Shown here: in pieces, positions 1 to 9,058 of the stretch
How the letters are laid out: every line of letters starts with the position of its first letter
Numbering within the stretch: the stretch's first letter is position 1
NCBI GenBank assembly: GCA_013695715.1
Contig: JACCZZ010000243.1
Span: 1 to 17,677, forward strand
Source of the DNA: Chitinophagales bacterium
GTDB lineage: Bacteria; Bacteroidota; Bacteroidia; Chitinophagales; UBA10324
Direction of reading: 5' to 3'
Length of the DNA stretch: 17,677 bases
Notes under the pieces: generated by a model
The model's input: only the letters and a program-made list of their open reading frames with translations
Database searches by the model: none
Told to the model about the DNA's origin: nothing
Translations under genes and position numbers: made by a program

Positions 1-1
1 C

Positions 2-172
2 GGGAGCTGTCATTTTCTCTATAGACCATACCAATTCTCGAAAGAACAATGGGCCCACCTAATGCCTGATATGAAAGAGGAAGCCAAGCTCACTGATCAG
101 GAGTATGAATTATTGTTGAAATATGTCGCAATCATGCAAGAATCGGTACCTATCAAAAAGCTGAACAATTGA
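2..172 (+). CDS. C-terminal end of a small c-type cytochrome (5' truncated by window edge)
   Basis: An open frame runs from the window edge to a TGA at 170-172 and gives about 56 residues. It begins GSCHFLYRP, the tail of a heme-binding CXXCH motif whose first Cys lies outside the window. It then reads W-A-H-L-M-P-D-M and ends in an amphipathic helix (LTDQEYELLLKYVAIM). The order CH, a Tyr-Arg-Pro stretch, a Trp followed by Met, and a terminal 'lt..e...l..Y' helix is typical of class I cytochrome c domains. One of the Mets in the middle is the likely distal heme ligand. The protein would be periplasmic or membrane-anchored and would carry electrons; its partner cannot be seen here. Domain type is fairly sure; specific identity is unknown. 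Confidence 0.7.
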   Translation, partial: GSCHFLYRPYQFSKEQWAHLMPDMKEEAKLTDQEYELLLKYVAIMQESVPIKKLNN

Positions 173-252
173 GACTATATAAATAATAATAAAATAATAA
201 CTTTAATGGTAATGCTGATTAGTTTGAATCTGATAAAATTTGCACCGTAAAG

Positions 253-274
253 TCTCGCAATCCAAATTACGAGA
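253..274 (-). other. Small hairpin downstream of tRNA-Lys
   Basis: TCTCG and CGAGA form a 5-bp stem around a 12-nt loop, 18 bases beyond the 3' end of tRNA-Lys on the minus strand. It could stabilise or end the tRNA transcript. The tail after it (ACTTTACGG) lacks a real U-tract, so terminator function is only a weak inference. Confidence 0.25.
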
Positions 275-291
275 TATCATCTCAATTACCG

Positions 292-364
292 TGATCCCGC
301 AGGGACTCGAACCCTGGACCCCAACATTAAAAGTGTTATGCTCTACCAACTGAGCTACGAGATC
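292..364 (-). tRNA. tRNA-Lys (anticodon UUU)
   Basis: The minus strand folds into a complete 73-nt cloverleaf. The acceptor stem is GATCTCG with CGGGATC (one G-U pair). The D arm is GCTCAGTTGGTAGAGC and the anticodon stem is TAACA with TGTTG. The loop CTTTTAA contains anticodon TTT. The T arm is CAGGG-TTCGAGT-CCCTG and the discriminator base is A. The bases after it are CGG, so the CCA tail is not encoded and must be added enzymatically. UUU decodes the AAA and AAG lysine codons. A strong promoter lies immediately upstream. No second tRNA is adjacent. Confidence 0.97.
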
Positions 365-376
365 ATGTAAGGAGTG

Positions 377-407
377 CAAAGATATATGGCTGCATAAGAA
401 TTGCAAA
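377..407 (-). promoter_or_regulatory. Bacteroidota-type promoter of tRNA-Lys
   Basis: Read on the minus strand, TTTG (407-404), a 19-nt spacer and TATCTTTG (384-377) match the Bacteroidota sigma consensus TTTG-N19-TAnnTTTG exactly. Transcription should start around 370, a few bases ahead of the mature tRNA 5' end at 364. This is the best promoter match in the window. Confidence 0.75.
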
Positions 408-483
408 CAACGGATAGAATATTCATTCAACGAAATATTTACCCTTCAAAAATTTTTACTCAGGATTTGAAGTATAAAAAAAA

Positions 484-905
484 TGCTGCAGGATCATAAG
501 CCGGATTCTGTAAACTGAGATTCCAGTTATGAAATCTCCACATTCATTTATCTGGTCCTGATGTTGCCATCAAGGATCAAGCGGTCTACCCACCTTCGGA
601 TCATGAACGTGCATGAATAAAACGAGCAGCCTTATCGATTGCTGAAACAGCAAACCGACCGAAGTATATTTGACCTTACAGCCCGCAAGGTATACCCCTC
701 CGGTTCATTGCTGAATCGGATCGTGAGCTCTTACCTCACATTTTCACCCTTACTCCGAGTTATAGAAGCGGTAATTTTCTGTGGCACTCTCTTCCAGTTA
801 CTGAACAATCAGTATCTGAACCACCCGTTAGGTGGTGCGGCGCTCTTTGCTGTCCGGACTTTCCTCTGTCACAACCATGAGACAGCGAATGTGTCACCTG
901 CAGCA
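484..905 (-). ncRNA. rnpB: RNase P RNA component, bacterial class A
   Basis: This is the catalytic RNA of RNase P, which removes 5' leaders from tRNA precursors. The minus strand carries the hallmark blocks in order. GAGGAAAGTCCGGACA (the 5' half of P4 and its surroundings) lies near 853-868. GGGTAGACCGCTTGA lies near 578-592. CAGAATCCGGCTTAT (the 3' half of P4) lies near 497-511. The ends are set by a 9-bp P1 helix: TGCTGCAGG (905-897) pairs perfectly with CCTGCAGCA (492-484). A run of eight T residues follows P1, so P1 probably doubles as the terminator stem. The resulting length of about 420 nt is within the class A range. Exact ends may differ by a few bases. Open frames crossing it are not genes. 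Confidence 0.95.
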
Positions 906-954
906 AATCTTCAAAGAACAAGTAAATTGTATTTCTATTATAGAAAATCTAAAC

Positions 955-983
955 CAAAGATACAGTGTACGAACAACTTCAAT
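955..983 (-). promoter_or_regulatory. Possible rnpB promoter
   Basis: On the minus strand TATCTTTG (962-955) is an exact TAnnTTTG -7 box, with ATTG (983-980) 17 nt upstream as a weak -33 box. It would start transcription near 948 and imply a leader of about 40 nt before P1. A poorer box, GTTCTTTG (919-912), would start transcription right at P1. The sequence alone does not decide between them. Confidence 0.4.
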
Positions 984-1161
984 TTCAGACCTCATAAACT
1001 TGTTCAATGAATCCATTTAATAGCATTAATAGTTTGTTCAACAATAGAATAAATGGGCAGCTGCCGTTACTAATAATGACGAGGTAACCTATTTAGTGGG
1101 ATTTGACCTTTACACTTGAACATGAGCTTGGCAGGTTCTCTAATTCTAAAAGTTTAGACAT

Positions 1162-1169
1162 TAATTTTG
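1162..1169 (+). promoter_or_regulatory. -7 promoter box of guaA
   Basis: TAATTTTG matches TAnnTTTG exactly and ends 6 bases before the ATG at 1176, so the guaA transcript should be leaderless or nearly so. No convincing -33 TTTG is present at the expected distance. Confidence 0.5.
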
Positions 1170-1175
1170 CAGTTC

Positions 1176-2711
1176 ATGGAAAAAATTCTGATCATTGACT
1201 TCGGCTCGCAATACACACAACTTATCGCACGCCGGGTAAGGGAGCTGGATATCTATTGTGAAGTCCATCCATTTAACCATTATCCGCCACCCGATTCCTC
1301 TATAAAAGGTATTATACTATCTGGCAGTCCCTTTTCTGTTCATGATTCAGCATTTCCTGACATAAATCTTAATGGGCTTATTGGTGAAGTTCCGATAATG
1401 GGGGTATGTTATGGAGCCCAGTTGATTGCGAAGAAACTGGGAGGCCATGTAATGCGCTCCCAGAAAAGAGAGTATGGCCGGGCCTTTATAAACAAAATAA
1501 AGAATAATGATAGGCTGCTTAATGAGGTTCAAGATGGTTCGCAAATCTGGATGTCACATGGAGATACAATCACCGAGCTACCTCAAGGTTTTGAGCTTAT
1601 TGCCAATTCATCAAACATAGAAATAGCAGCTTATACAATAACCAGCCTGTTTCGCCTGCCTGTTTATGGCCTTCAATTTCATCCTGAAGTTATTCATACT
1701 ACAGAGGGCATGAAGATGCTTAGGAGCTTTTGTGTGGATATATGCGGCTGCCTGCAGGAATGGACCGCAACATCTTTCATAGAAAATGCTGTTAATGAAA
1801 TAAGGAAACTTACAGGCACTGATCCGGTACTTCTGGCGCTTTCCGGAGGAGTAGATTCCACTGTTACCGCTGCTCTTTTGAATCGTGCCATTGGAAAAAA
1901 ACTCTTTTGCTTCTTCGTAAATAACGGCCTTCTTAGAAAGGATGAGTTCAATGCTGTGCTGAAAACGTATGAGCAGATGGGATTAAATATTGATGGCATT
2001 GATGCGAGTGACCGGTTCCTCAATGCATTGGAAGGCGTGAGCGATCCAGAAACAAAACGTAAGATAATTGGTGAACGATTTATAAGGGTTTTTGAAGAAG
2101 AGGCGCATAAGCTAAATAAGGTGAAGTGGCTTGCTCAGGGAACTATCTACCCTGACGTAATAGAATCCATTTCCGTGCATGGCCCGTCACAAACAATTAA
2201 GAGTCATCACAATGTTGGTGGCCTACCGGAAAAGATGCATCTTAAGGTTATCGAGCCTTTACGACTCTTGTTTAAGGATGAAGTTAGAAAAGTTGGGAAA
2301 GAATTAAAAATTCCTAATGAAATTTTAAACAGGCATCCATTTCCGGGTCCTGGTCTTGCAATTAGAATATTAGGCCCAATTACAAGAGAGAAGGTTCAAT
2401 TGCTTCAGAAAGCGGATGATATTTTCATCTCATTATTAAAAAAGCATGATTTGTATGATAAAGTATGGCAGGCAGGTGCTATATTGCTGCCTGTGCAGTC
2501 AGTTGGAGTTATGGGTGATGAACGCACGTATGAAAACGTCATCTGTTTACGTGCTGTTGAATCTACAGATGGCATGACAGCAGATTGGAGCCATTTGCCC
2601 TACTCTTTTCTGGCTACAGTTTCCAATGAAATAATCAATAACTTAAAAGGAATAAACCGTGTTGTGTATGATATCAGCTCCAAGCCGCCTGCAACTATTG
2701 AGTGGGAATAG
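1176..2711 (+). CDS. guaA: GMP synthase (glutamine-hydrolysing)
   Basis: It converts XMP, ATP and glutamine to GMP, the last step of guanine nucleotide synthesis, in the cytoplasm. The N-terminal class I glutamine amidotransferase domain (about residues 1-190) has the nucleophile Cys78 in GVCYGAQ and the His169/Glu171 pair in FHPEV. The ATP-pyrophosphatase domain follows, with P-loop SGGVDST at 223-229. The C-terminal dimerisation domain ends in the family signature PPATIEWE. The 511-residue length is normal. I chose ATG 1176 because the protein then starts [12 protein letters not shown] as in the family. The in-frame TTG at 1167 lies inside the -7 promoter box. The stop overlaps the start of the next gene, suggesting cotranscription. 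Confidence 0.98.
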   Translation: MEKILIIDFGSQYTQLIARRVRELDIYCEVHPFNHYPPPDSSIKGIILSGSPFSVHDSAFPDINLNGLIGEVPIMGVCYGAQLIAKKLGGHVMRSQKREYGRAFINKIKNNDRLLNEVQDGSQIWMSHGDTITELPQGFELIANSSNIEIAAYTITSLFRLPVYGLQFHPEVIHTTEGMKMLRSFCVDICGCLQEWTATSFIENAVNEIRKLTGTDPVLLALSGGVDSTVTAALLNRAIGKKLFCFFVNNGLLRKDEFNAVLKTYEQMGLNIDGIDASDRFLNALEGVSDPETKRKIIGERFIRVFEEEAHKLNKVKWLAQGTIYPDVIESISVHGPSQTIKSHHNVGGLPEKMHLKVIEPLRLLFKDEVRKVGKELKIPNEILNRHPFPGPGLAIRILGPITREKVQLLQKADDIFISLLKKHDLYDKVWQAGAILLPVQSVGVMGDERTYENVICLRAVESTDGMTADWSHLPYSFLATVSNEIINNLKGINRVVYDISSKPPATIEWE

Positions 2712-3981
2712 CTTGTGGATCGTATGCTGCTATCTCCTTTTCAGTGGCTGCTCGGCTTCCAGAAAATTACCACAACACCCGGGTCCCGGCACACAGACTC
2801 ATCCAAAAGAACAGCCAAAAGCAGATGACAAAGAACCATCTGGTGCACCATCTGCTATCAATTATAAGAAAGATGAATATACAATTGCGCTGTTGCTTCC
2901 TTTCGAGAGCAATAAGGTATACATAGCAGATTTAACAGAAGAATCATCATACTATTTCCCACAAGAGAGCCAATTAGCAGTTGAATATTATCAGGGTGCG
3001 CTACTTGCGCTTGATTCATTGCAAAAGATGGGTCTTAAATCCAAAATATTGGTTTACGATGTTGGAATGGATACATCTGCTTTAAGAAATGTACTGCGGA
3101 AACCAGAGATGAAAAACGCAGATCTGCTGATAGGTCCGGTAAGCAACAGCAGTTTAAAGATTGCATCGCAATTTTCACTTAAAAATAAAGTCACGCTTGT
3201 CTCGCCGTTTTCAGCTACAGCTTTTTGTAATTTTTCCAACCCGTATTATGTGTTTGCAAATGCTACCATGCGTTCGCATTGTGAAAAAATCTGCGACTTT
3301 ATTCGAGGGAATTTTAAGACAAACAAAATGTTTCTGCTCTATAGAAATAAAGAACCTGATCGTGAGCTGGCAAAATATATTAAAGATTATGAGGCTTCAA
3401 AAAAGAATAATGGAATGCAGCCACTTCAATTCATTGAACTCACAGACAGCACAGAAGGAAAATACTACAATATCAAAGACATGATCTCATCTGATGAAAA
3501 AAATGTGATTATAGTGGCATCTAATGATGAGCCTTTTGCAAAGGCTGTAATAAAACAGCTGAGCAAACTTCCCGAGACCTCTTTACTCGAAGTATTTGGA
3601 ATGCCTACATGGGTGAATTTTGATATCGATAGTGAGCAACTTGCCGCTATCAACACACACATCACACAAAATTATTGGGTGAATAAGATAAGTCGTCCGG
3701 TAGAGACTTTCAAAAATTCTTACTTAAAAAAGTATAATGTATATCCGACTGAATTTGCCGTTAGAGGTTTCGACCAAATGATGTATTTTGGTGCATCGCT
3801 CTATAAAAATGGAAAAAACTTTGAAGAAACCTTTCAAAATAAAGAAAAGACTGAGTTAGCTGAACGTTTCAAAATACAACCTGTTCCTAAAAGTAATGAC
3901 AAACAGGTTTGGTTTTACGAAAATAAGTCCTTGTACATACTCGAATATGAATTTGGCAAATTGGTTAAGGTATCGGATTAA
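2668..3981 (+). CDS. Lipoprotein with periplasmic-binding-protein (type 1) fold
   Basis: The N-terminus has an Arg, a hydrophobic stretch ([10 protein letters not shown]) and a lipobox LFSGC with Cys28, so it is predicted to be a lipid-anchored envelope protein. A Pro/Lys-rich linker follows (about 30-60). Then comes a domain starting [11 protein letters not shown] that resembles type 1 periplasmic ligand-binding proteins of the branched-chain amino acid ABC type and the LpoA-like relatives. In Bacteroidota such proteins often also carry LysM domains; none is visible here. No transporter genes are adjacent, so a sensory or cell-wall-related role is as likely as transport. The ATG at 2668 overlaps guaA by 44 nt. 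A GTG at 2659 and a TTG at 2698 are alternative starts in the same frame; the lipobox is kept in all of them. Ligand unknown. Confidence 0.85.
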   Translation: MISAPSRLQLLSGNSLWIVCCYLLFSGCSASRKLPQHPGPGTQTHPKEQPKADDKEPSGAPSAINYKKDEYTIALLLPFESNKVYIADLTEESSYYFPQESQLAVEYYQGALLALDSLQKMGLKSKILVYDVGMDTSALRNVLRKPEMKNADLLIGPVSNSSLKIASQFSLKNKVTLVSPFSATAFCNFSNPYYVFANATMRSHCEKICDFIRGNFKTNKMFLLYRNKEPDRELAKYIKDYEASKKNNGMQPLQFIELTDSTEGKYYNIKDMISSDEKNVIIVASNDEPFAKAVIKQLSKLPETSLLEVFGMPTWVNFDIDSEQLAAINTHITQNYWVNKISRPVETFKNSYLKKYNVYPTEFAVRGFDQMMYFGASLYKNGKNFEETFQNKEKTELAERFKIQPVPKSNDKQVWFYENKSLYILEYEFGKLVKVSD

Positions 3982-4104
3982 TAGCAATGAAGGCTGCTCT
4001 TTACTTGTGGGATTTCCTTTCGCTCCTCCGCGCCATTAGTTCTATAATGCATATTTTAGCTTCCCTAACTTACATCAACAATTCTCACCTCTTTATTCAA
4101 TAAC

Positions 4105-6507
4105 ATGAAAAAAATTATTTTACTCACGTCACTGCTTTTTATATTCCTATCAATATCAAAAGCTCAAAACTTTAATTTCACCTTTCGTGGAGAAGTTACC
4201 TACCCATATAGTTGTGCAAGCGTCTGGGGTTATGTAGATGATTCTGGAATTGAATATGCGCTTGTGGGCACTAATGAAGGTGTCTCAATTGTTGATGTCT
4301 CCGATCCTGATAATCCTGCGATTAAATTCAATGTAAAGCATACACCAAACTTATGGCGTGAAATAAAAACCTATGGCCAATATGCTTATGTTACCAATGA
4401 AGGTGGCGATGGGTTGCAGATAATTGACCTTTCATACTTACCTGATAGTGTTCGGAGTTCTTCTTTTATTTATACTGACAGTGATGGCAATACTCAGGCG
4501 AACGGTCATACCCTTTGGATTGATGAAAACGGCAGGTTGTATATTTTCGGCGGGGGTTACAGCAATGGGGGAGCAACTATTTTCGACCTTACTGCAGATC
4601 CTCTTAACCCTACTTATCTTGGAAGCTATGAACAGCACTACATCCATGATGGATATGTTAGAGGTGACACGTTGTGGGCTTCGGAAATATATGAGGGAAC
4701 ACTCGAGATAGTTGATGTTTCCGATCCTTCCAATTGTATTCCGCTTGCTTCGGTAACTACGCCCAACCATTTTACTCATAACTCATGGCCTACACACGAC
4801 AATAACTACGTATTTACTACAGATGAGGTCAACGATTCCTATCTCACCTCATATGATGTATCCGATTTAAGTAATATAACTGAACTTGACCGGGTGCAGT
4901 CAAATCCCGGATCACAGGCAATCATTCACAATGTGCATCTATACAATGATCAGTTTGCTGTGGCGGCTTATTACAAAGATGGTGTAGTCCTTTTTGATGT
5001 TTCTCAGCCAGATAACATGATAGAAGTGGGCAGCTATGACACCGATCCTGGAGAATCAGGTGGAGATTATGGCGGCACCTGGGGTGTATACCCATATTTG
5101 CCTTCAGGAAATATTCTCGCTACCGACCTTTCAGATGCAGGGGAAATTGGTGGAAAGCTGACCATCATTACACCAAGTTATATATCGGCTTCATGGTTGG
5201 AAGGTACTGTCACAGATCTCAATACTGGCGCAATCATAAATGATGTATATGTAGAGATTCTCTCAACAACTCAAAATGATTACACAGATCTAAGCGGAAT
5301 ATATAAAACTGGAACAGGAATGCCCGGAACATATACTGTACGCTTTAGCAAAATAGGTTATGAAACTCAGGAAATTCAGAATGTATCTTTAAGCAGCGGC
5401 GTAACCACCATACTCGATGTACAGTTGGTTCCTCTTGGAACTATAACCGCTACAGGAGTGGTTCTCGATTCATTAACCAATTCACCAGTTGCCAATGCAC
5501 AGGTTTTTTTACGCGGTGTCAGCAATGGATTGAATTTTACCGTTACTACTGATTCAGCTGGCGCTTTTAACATACCCTCGATATTTGAAGATGCCTATGA
5601 TGTGTTTGCCGGCAAGTGGGGTTACCACGAAAAAGGAGTATCTAACATAGCGTTGAATAGTACCAGCGCACCTCTTGAATTTAAGATTACTCCCGGCTAT
5701 TATGATGATTTTATTTTAGATAATGGGTGGACTGTTACTGGGGCAGTTGCGACAGGTATGTGGGAACGCGGAGAACCTGTTGGCACTTTTGATAACGGTA
5801 CGCCCTATAATCCAGAATCCGATGTAACGAATGATTGGGGTGACTACTGTTTTGTAACGGATAATGCAGGCGGAGATGCCGGAGATTATGACGTAGATAA
5901 TGGCATAACAACCCTCACTTCTCCAATGATGGATTTGTCTGACTATGCCGACCCGGTGGTCAGTTTTTATTCATGGTTTGTAAATGGTGGCGGTTCTGGA
6001 TTTCCCAACGATACATTAAAAGTTTATTTAACCGATGGAATTACCAGCATTAATGTTGCAAAAATTAAATTTCCGATGTCGCTTTGGGTTTATCATGAGT
6101 TTCACGTAAATGAATTCTTGACTCCAAATACTACTATGCAGGTCTATTTTGAAGCTTCAGACGATAGTTCCGGGCATCTTGTTGAGGCAGCTATAGATTT
6201 ATTCCGTGCTGAAGAAGCACAAGCAACAGGAATAGTTTCTGAACCCATTAATAGTAATTGCTGTACATTATATCCCAATCCTTTCAGTGATGAAAGTAGT
6301 TTTCAATTTGATTTTGGGACACGTTCCGTTAAAAACTCCAGATTTGAAATATATAACTCTGTCGGGCAGATGGTCGAAAGCCATTTAATAGATAAATCTA
6401 AGGGAAAAATAGTTTGGGGATCATCATTGAAACCCGGTATGTACATTGCAAAAGTCTTGAATGATGGAGTAATTGAAGATGTTATGCCATTGGTTAAGAT
6501 TAATTAA
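4105..6507 (+). CDS. T9SS-exported choice-of-anchor B protein with two carboxypeptidase-regulatory-like domains
   Basis: A large secreted surface protein. A signal peptide (MKKIILLTSLLFIFLSISKA, cut before QN) leads into a choice-of-anchor B / LVIVD beta-propeller region at about 22-355, with repeats such as GVSIVDVSDP, LQIIDLS, LEIVDVSDP and VVLFDVSQP. Two tandem CarboxypepD_reg/CnaB-like beta-sandwich modules follow: WLEGTVTDLNTGAIINDVYV at about 364-444 and ITATGVVLDSLTNSPVANAQ at about 445-530. Next is a jelly-roll-like segment starting DDFILDNGWTV (about 533-715). The C-terminus (about 718-800) has LYPNPFSD, FEIYNSVGQMV and LKPGMYIAKV, the type IX secretion type A sorting domain. It is cut off and anchored or released during export. 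The ligand is unknown. It converges on another T9SS substrate across a hairpin terminator. Confidence 0.9.
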   Translation: MKKIILLTSLLFIFLSISKAQNFNFTFRGEVTYPYSCASVWGYVDDSGIEYALVGTNEGVSIVDVSDPDNPAIKFNVKHTPNLWREIKTYGQYAYVTNEGGDGLQIIDLSYLPDSVRSSSFIYTDSDGNTQANGHTLWIDENGRLYIFGGGYSNGGATIFDLTADPLNPTYLGSYEQHYIHDGYVRGDTLWASEIYEGTLEIVDVSDPSNCIPLASVTTPNHFTHNSWPTHDNNYVFTTDEVNDSYLTSYDVSDLSNITELDRVQSNPGSQAIIHNVHLYNDQFAVAAYYKDGVVLFDVSQPDNMIEVGSYDTDPGESGGDYGGTWGVYPYLPSGNILATDLSDAGEIGGKLTIITPSYISASWLEGTVTDLNTGAIINDVYVEILSTTQNDYTDLSGIYKTGTGMPGTYTVRFSKIGYETQEIQNVSLSSGVTTILDVQLVPLGTITATGVVLDSLTNSPVANAQVFLRGVSNGLNFTVTTDSAGAFNIPSIFEDAYDVFAGKWGYHEKGVSNIALNSTSAPLEFKITPGYYDDFILDNGWTVTGAVATGMWERGEPVGTFDNGTPYNPESDVTNDWGDYCFVTDNAGGDAGDYDVDNGITTLTSPMMDLSDYADPVVSFYSWFVNGGGSGFPNDTLKVYLTDGITSINVAKIKFPMSLWVYHEFHVNEFLTPNTTMQVYFEASDDSSGHLVEAAIDLFRAEEAQATGIVSEPINSNCCTLYPNPFSDESSFQFDFGTRSVKNSRFEIYNSVGQMVESHLIDKSKGKIVWGSSLKPGMYIAKVLNDGVIEDVMPLVKIN

Positions 6508-6529
6508 CCTGAAATAAATTGTGAGAAAA

Positions 6530-6566
6530 GAACCTGTGAGTTTTACAACAACAGGCTCTTTTTTTT
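6530..6566 (+). terminator. Rho-independent terminator between convergent T9SS genes
   Basis: GAACCTGT (6530-6537) pairs with ACAGGCTC (6551-6558) with one internal mismatch, followed by eight T residues. It lies 22 bases after the stop of the choice-of-anchor B gene. Read from the other strand it has only a short T run (TTCTTTTC), so it probably serves mainly the plus-strand gene. Confidence 0.75.
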
Positions 6567-6596
6567 GATCTTGGAAATTGTTTTTGCAGTATTTAT

Positions 6597-8258
6597 TTAA
6601 TGAGAGACTTTGATCATTTTTGTTGTTTGGCTTTGATCACCAATCTCAATTTTGAGAAAATAGATGCCTATCGGGAATTTGTTTAAATGATCTATAGACA
6701 AGAAATTATAACCAATCTGTAATGGGGATTTGAAAGATTGAATCTCTTCTCCAAGCATATTAAAAAAGCGACCTTGCAATTGCTGCTCGTCAGAGCTATA
6801 ATACAATATTCCAAACGTATCTGAAAAAGGATTCGGGTAAACCAACGGATCGCTGAATGGCAGATTAGCGGGTGCTTTTTCCGATAGCAATAAATCCGCA
6901 ACCTGAAAATTAGGTATGCCATAACCCATAGAATCGTTGGGAGTATAATACAAACTGCTGCTCTTCTCAATTGCCTGAATGATCTCCATGTTATTTTTAT
7001 CCTGATGCGCTTGCCACAAGCAGGCTGTCATGCCTGCTATAATGGGATTAGAGAAGGATGTACCATTGCTGGTAACTATCGCTCCTGAAAATGGCTCTAC
7101 CACTGTAGTGCGCAATCCCTGAGCAACAACATTGGGCTTGATATCTCCGTCTGCTGAAGGACCATGAGAGCTAAAAACAGTATTCACTCCAATGGAATCT
7201 ACAGCTCCTACTGTTAGAATGCTGTCTGCATCAGCCGGAGCCGTTATATAATACCAATCAGAATTTCCCTCATTTCCTGCGCTGCTGCACACTATCATTC
7301 CTTTGCTGGCCGCAAAATCTGCTGCCCGGCTCACCATGGTTGTATTTCCATCCATATCCGAATAAGAATGATTAAATAAGGGATCGTCAAACCTGCTGTA
7401 CCCAAGAGAGCTCGTGATAATATCTACGCCAATACTGTCTGCTCGTTCAGCGGCAGCAGCCCAGTTGTGCTCTTCTATCGGATATTCTGAATTGTTGTCT
7501 TCGGATTCAAAAAGATAAAAGCTCGCATCGGGGGCCGTTCCAACCATTGTTCCGGGTATGTTGGCTGCAATTGTTGATAACACGGCTGTTCCATGAGTTC
7601 CATCATAAAAAACACTGTCAGTGCCTTTCACAAAATTCCACCAGCCTAAAACCCTGCCTTCAGTGAAGATACTATCAAATACAGCCAGATTAGGAGCATT
7701 ATAAAAGCCTACATCCAACACAGCAATTATCATCCCTTCACCTCTAAATCCCTGCACATGTAAGCTGTTTCCATTGATCATGTCAATCTCATCTGATGAT
7801 TTACCGTAGTCTATAACATTATTTCCCGCTGCCTTCTCAGCAACGGAAACTGACTCTGCTTTTTTGCCAATTATTTTAGAAGCAATACGGGGAGCAATAG
7901 GACCCGCAGACTTTACAAAAGAAAATGATTTTATCTCTAAAAGAGCCAAAGAGTCATCCGTCTCAATAGAAATAGAATTAAGCCACTTTGATTTGTTTAA
8001 TATCTTGACTCCTGTGTTACTAACCTGCTCAATGTAACCTGGTGTTATAGGCAAATCATTAGATGTGATTGCAATGCTATATCTGCTACGGCGGTCAAGA
8101 GCGCGCTGTGACAAATATTCGGATGGGTTATCTAAAGAATAAGGGTTATTTTCTTTATCTGTGAATTCAATTATGTAACGGTGGTATATTGATGTTTGTG
8201 AAAAACATGCTGCAGAAACTGCAAGAAATAAAATAGTGCAAAGCGCTTTAGAAACCAT
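6597..8258 (-). CDS. Subtilisin-like (S8) serine protease with T9SS sorting domain
   Basis: A secreted peptidase. The signal peptide ends near FSQ (about residue 21), followed by a propeptide-like region up to about 165. The S8 catalytic domain has Asp182 in AVLDVGF, His222 in GTHGTAV, oxyanion Asn329 in SSAGNEG and nucleophile Ser401 in NGTSFSNP. All four are intact, so it should be active. The first site reads DVG rather than the more usual D-[ST]-G. The C-terminus from about 470 has YPNPFSD, FFNMLGEEIQ and FPIGIYFLKIE, a T9SS type A sorting domain. The ATG at 8258 gives a clean signal peptide, with a near-consensus -7 box TAATTTAG (8271-8264) just upstream. Natural substrates are unknown. 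Confidence 0.93.
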   Translation of the reverse strand: MVSKALCTILFLAVSAACFSQTSIYHRYIIEFTDKENNPYSLDNPSEYLSQRALDRRSRYSIAITSNDLPITPGYIEQVSNTGVKILNKSKWLNSISIETDDSLALLEIKSFSFVKSAGPIAPRIASKIIGKKAESVSVAEKAAGNNVIDYGKSSDEIDMINGNSLHVQGFRGEGMIIAVLDVGFYNAPNLAVFDSIFTEGRVLGWWNFVKGTDSVFYDGTHGTAVLSTIAANIPGTMVGTAPDASFYLFESEDNNSEYPIEEHNWAAAAERADSIGVDIITSSLGYSRFDDPLFNHSYSDMDGNTTMVSRAADFAASKGMIVCSSAGNEGNSDWYYITAPADADSILTVGAVDSIGVNTVFSSHGPSADGDIKPNVVAQGLRTTVVEPFSGAIVTSNGTSFSNPIIAGMTACLWQAHQDKNNMEIIQAIEKSSSLYYTPNDSMGYGIPNFQVADLLLSEKAPANLPFSDPLVYPNPFSDTFGILYYSSDEQQLQGRFFNMLGEEIQSFKSPLQIGYNFLSIDHLNKFPIGIYFLKIEIGDQSQTTKMIKVSH

Positions 8259-8348
8259 TACGGCTAAATTAAATCAAAATCATTACTCGAAATTAGATGG
8301 TTATAGCCATCAGATGGTTGTATTCATAAACATCCTCCGGCTAAGTCC

Positions 8349-9047
8349 TTAATTATATTCACGAATTATCATAGTTAAAATATAGCCATTTAGATATTGC
8401 CCCGGCTGTGTTTCAATATTTTGCTGCTCCTTATAAATCAATCCAATGCTCCTTGCATATTTTTCAACAAAAATCATCTTTTGAATCACATTTTGCTCAT
8501 TAAGCTGTGTGACGGTAACTACTGAGTCAAACTGCATTGTATCAACAGTAATTATTGTATTTACTTCTGTATATTCATAATCCCAATCTTTAAGATAAAG
8601 CAATGAGCTGTCGGTGTTGATAAGACTGTTGCCCTTCCAGGTTTTGTTAAGCAAAACTGGAAAGTCCAGCTTGATGAAGCGTAGGTTTTCTTCCACCTTC
8701 TCTGCTGTATGATCAGTCAGATTAGCACTCCATATATCCTTTAAAATCCACGGGCTGTTTTCATCTGCCCTCACGCTTCGGATGATAGCATATGCCGTCT
8801 GATTTGATGCATCCATGTAGGGCGAATCCACCATTTCTTTTATTTGATAGGAAAAAGTATCGGTAGAGTTGAAAAAATTGCTGTAAGCAATAGAATCAAC
8901 ATCATATATAATGTATTTACCTGTTTGAAGAGGGAAATAAGCTTTATCTATGGCTACAGGATCAACAGTAGATTTTTTACAGGAATAAAGAATGCAGCTT
9001 AGTGCAAGAAAATAAATCCTAAGGATATGGTAGTTGCAGAATCTCAA
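8349..9047 (-). CDS. Putative lipoprotein of unknown function
   Basis: I do not recognise a named family. The N-terminus has Arg/His, a hydrophobic run (IYFLALSCIL) and a lipobox-like LYSC with Cys23 followed by KK, pointing to a lipid-anchored envelope protein. The opening of the mature part (AYFPLQTGKYIIYDVDSI) resembles short Bacteroidota hypothetical lipoproteins with a 'yFPL..G.y..YdVDSI' motif. The rest looks beta-rich. The only in-frame start is a TTG at 9047, because TGA stands directly before it. Two ATGs at 9057 and 9051 are in another frame that stops after 13 codons. The gene begins 11 bases after the mnmA stop and is probably its operon partner. Reality of the gene is fairly sure; the start is uncertain. 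Confidence 0.72.
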   Translation of the reverse strand: MRFCNYHILRIYFLALSCILYSCKKSTVDPVAIDKAYFPLQTGKYIIYDVDSIAYSNFFNSTDTFSYQIKEMVDSPYMDASNQTAYAIIRSVRADENSPWILKDIWSANLTDHTAEKVEENLRFIKLDFPVLLNKTWKGNSLINTDSSLLYLKDWDYEYTEVNTIITVDTMQFDSVVTVTQLNEQNVIQKMIFVEKYARSIGLIYKEQQNIETQPGQYLNGYILTMIIREYN

Positions 9048-9058
9048 TCATATTCATT

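Noticed and set aside
203..430. Minus-strand open frame of 75 codons
   Set aside because: It is an accident of reading through tRNA-Lys; the translated middle is the tRNA T-loop and D-arm sequence.
639..1020. Plus-strand open frames of 123 and 62 codons
   Set aside because: They run antisense across RNase P RNA; base pairing and conserved blocks explain the sequence.
1061..1107. GTTAC/GTAAC inverted repeat upstream of guaA as a riboswitch
   Set aside because: It lies upstream of the likely transcription start and shows no purine-riboswitch core.
1694..2023. Minus-strand open frame inside guaA
   Set aside because: Antisense shadow of a highly conserved gene; no signal or motif.
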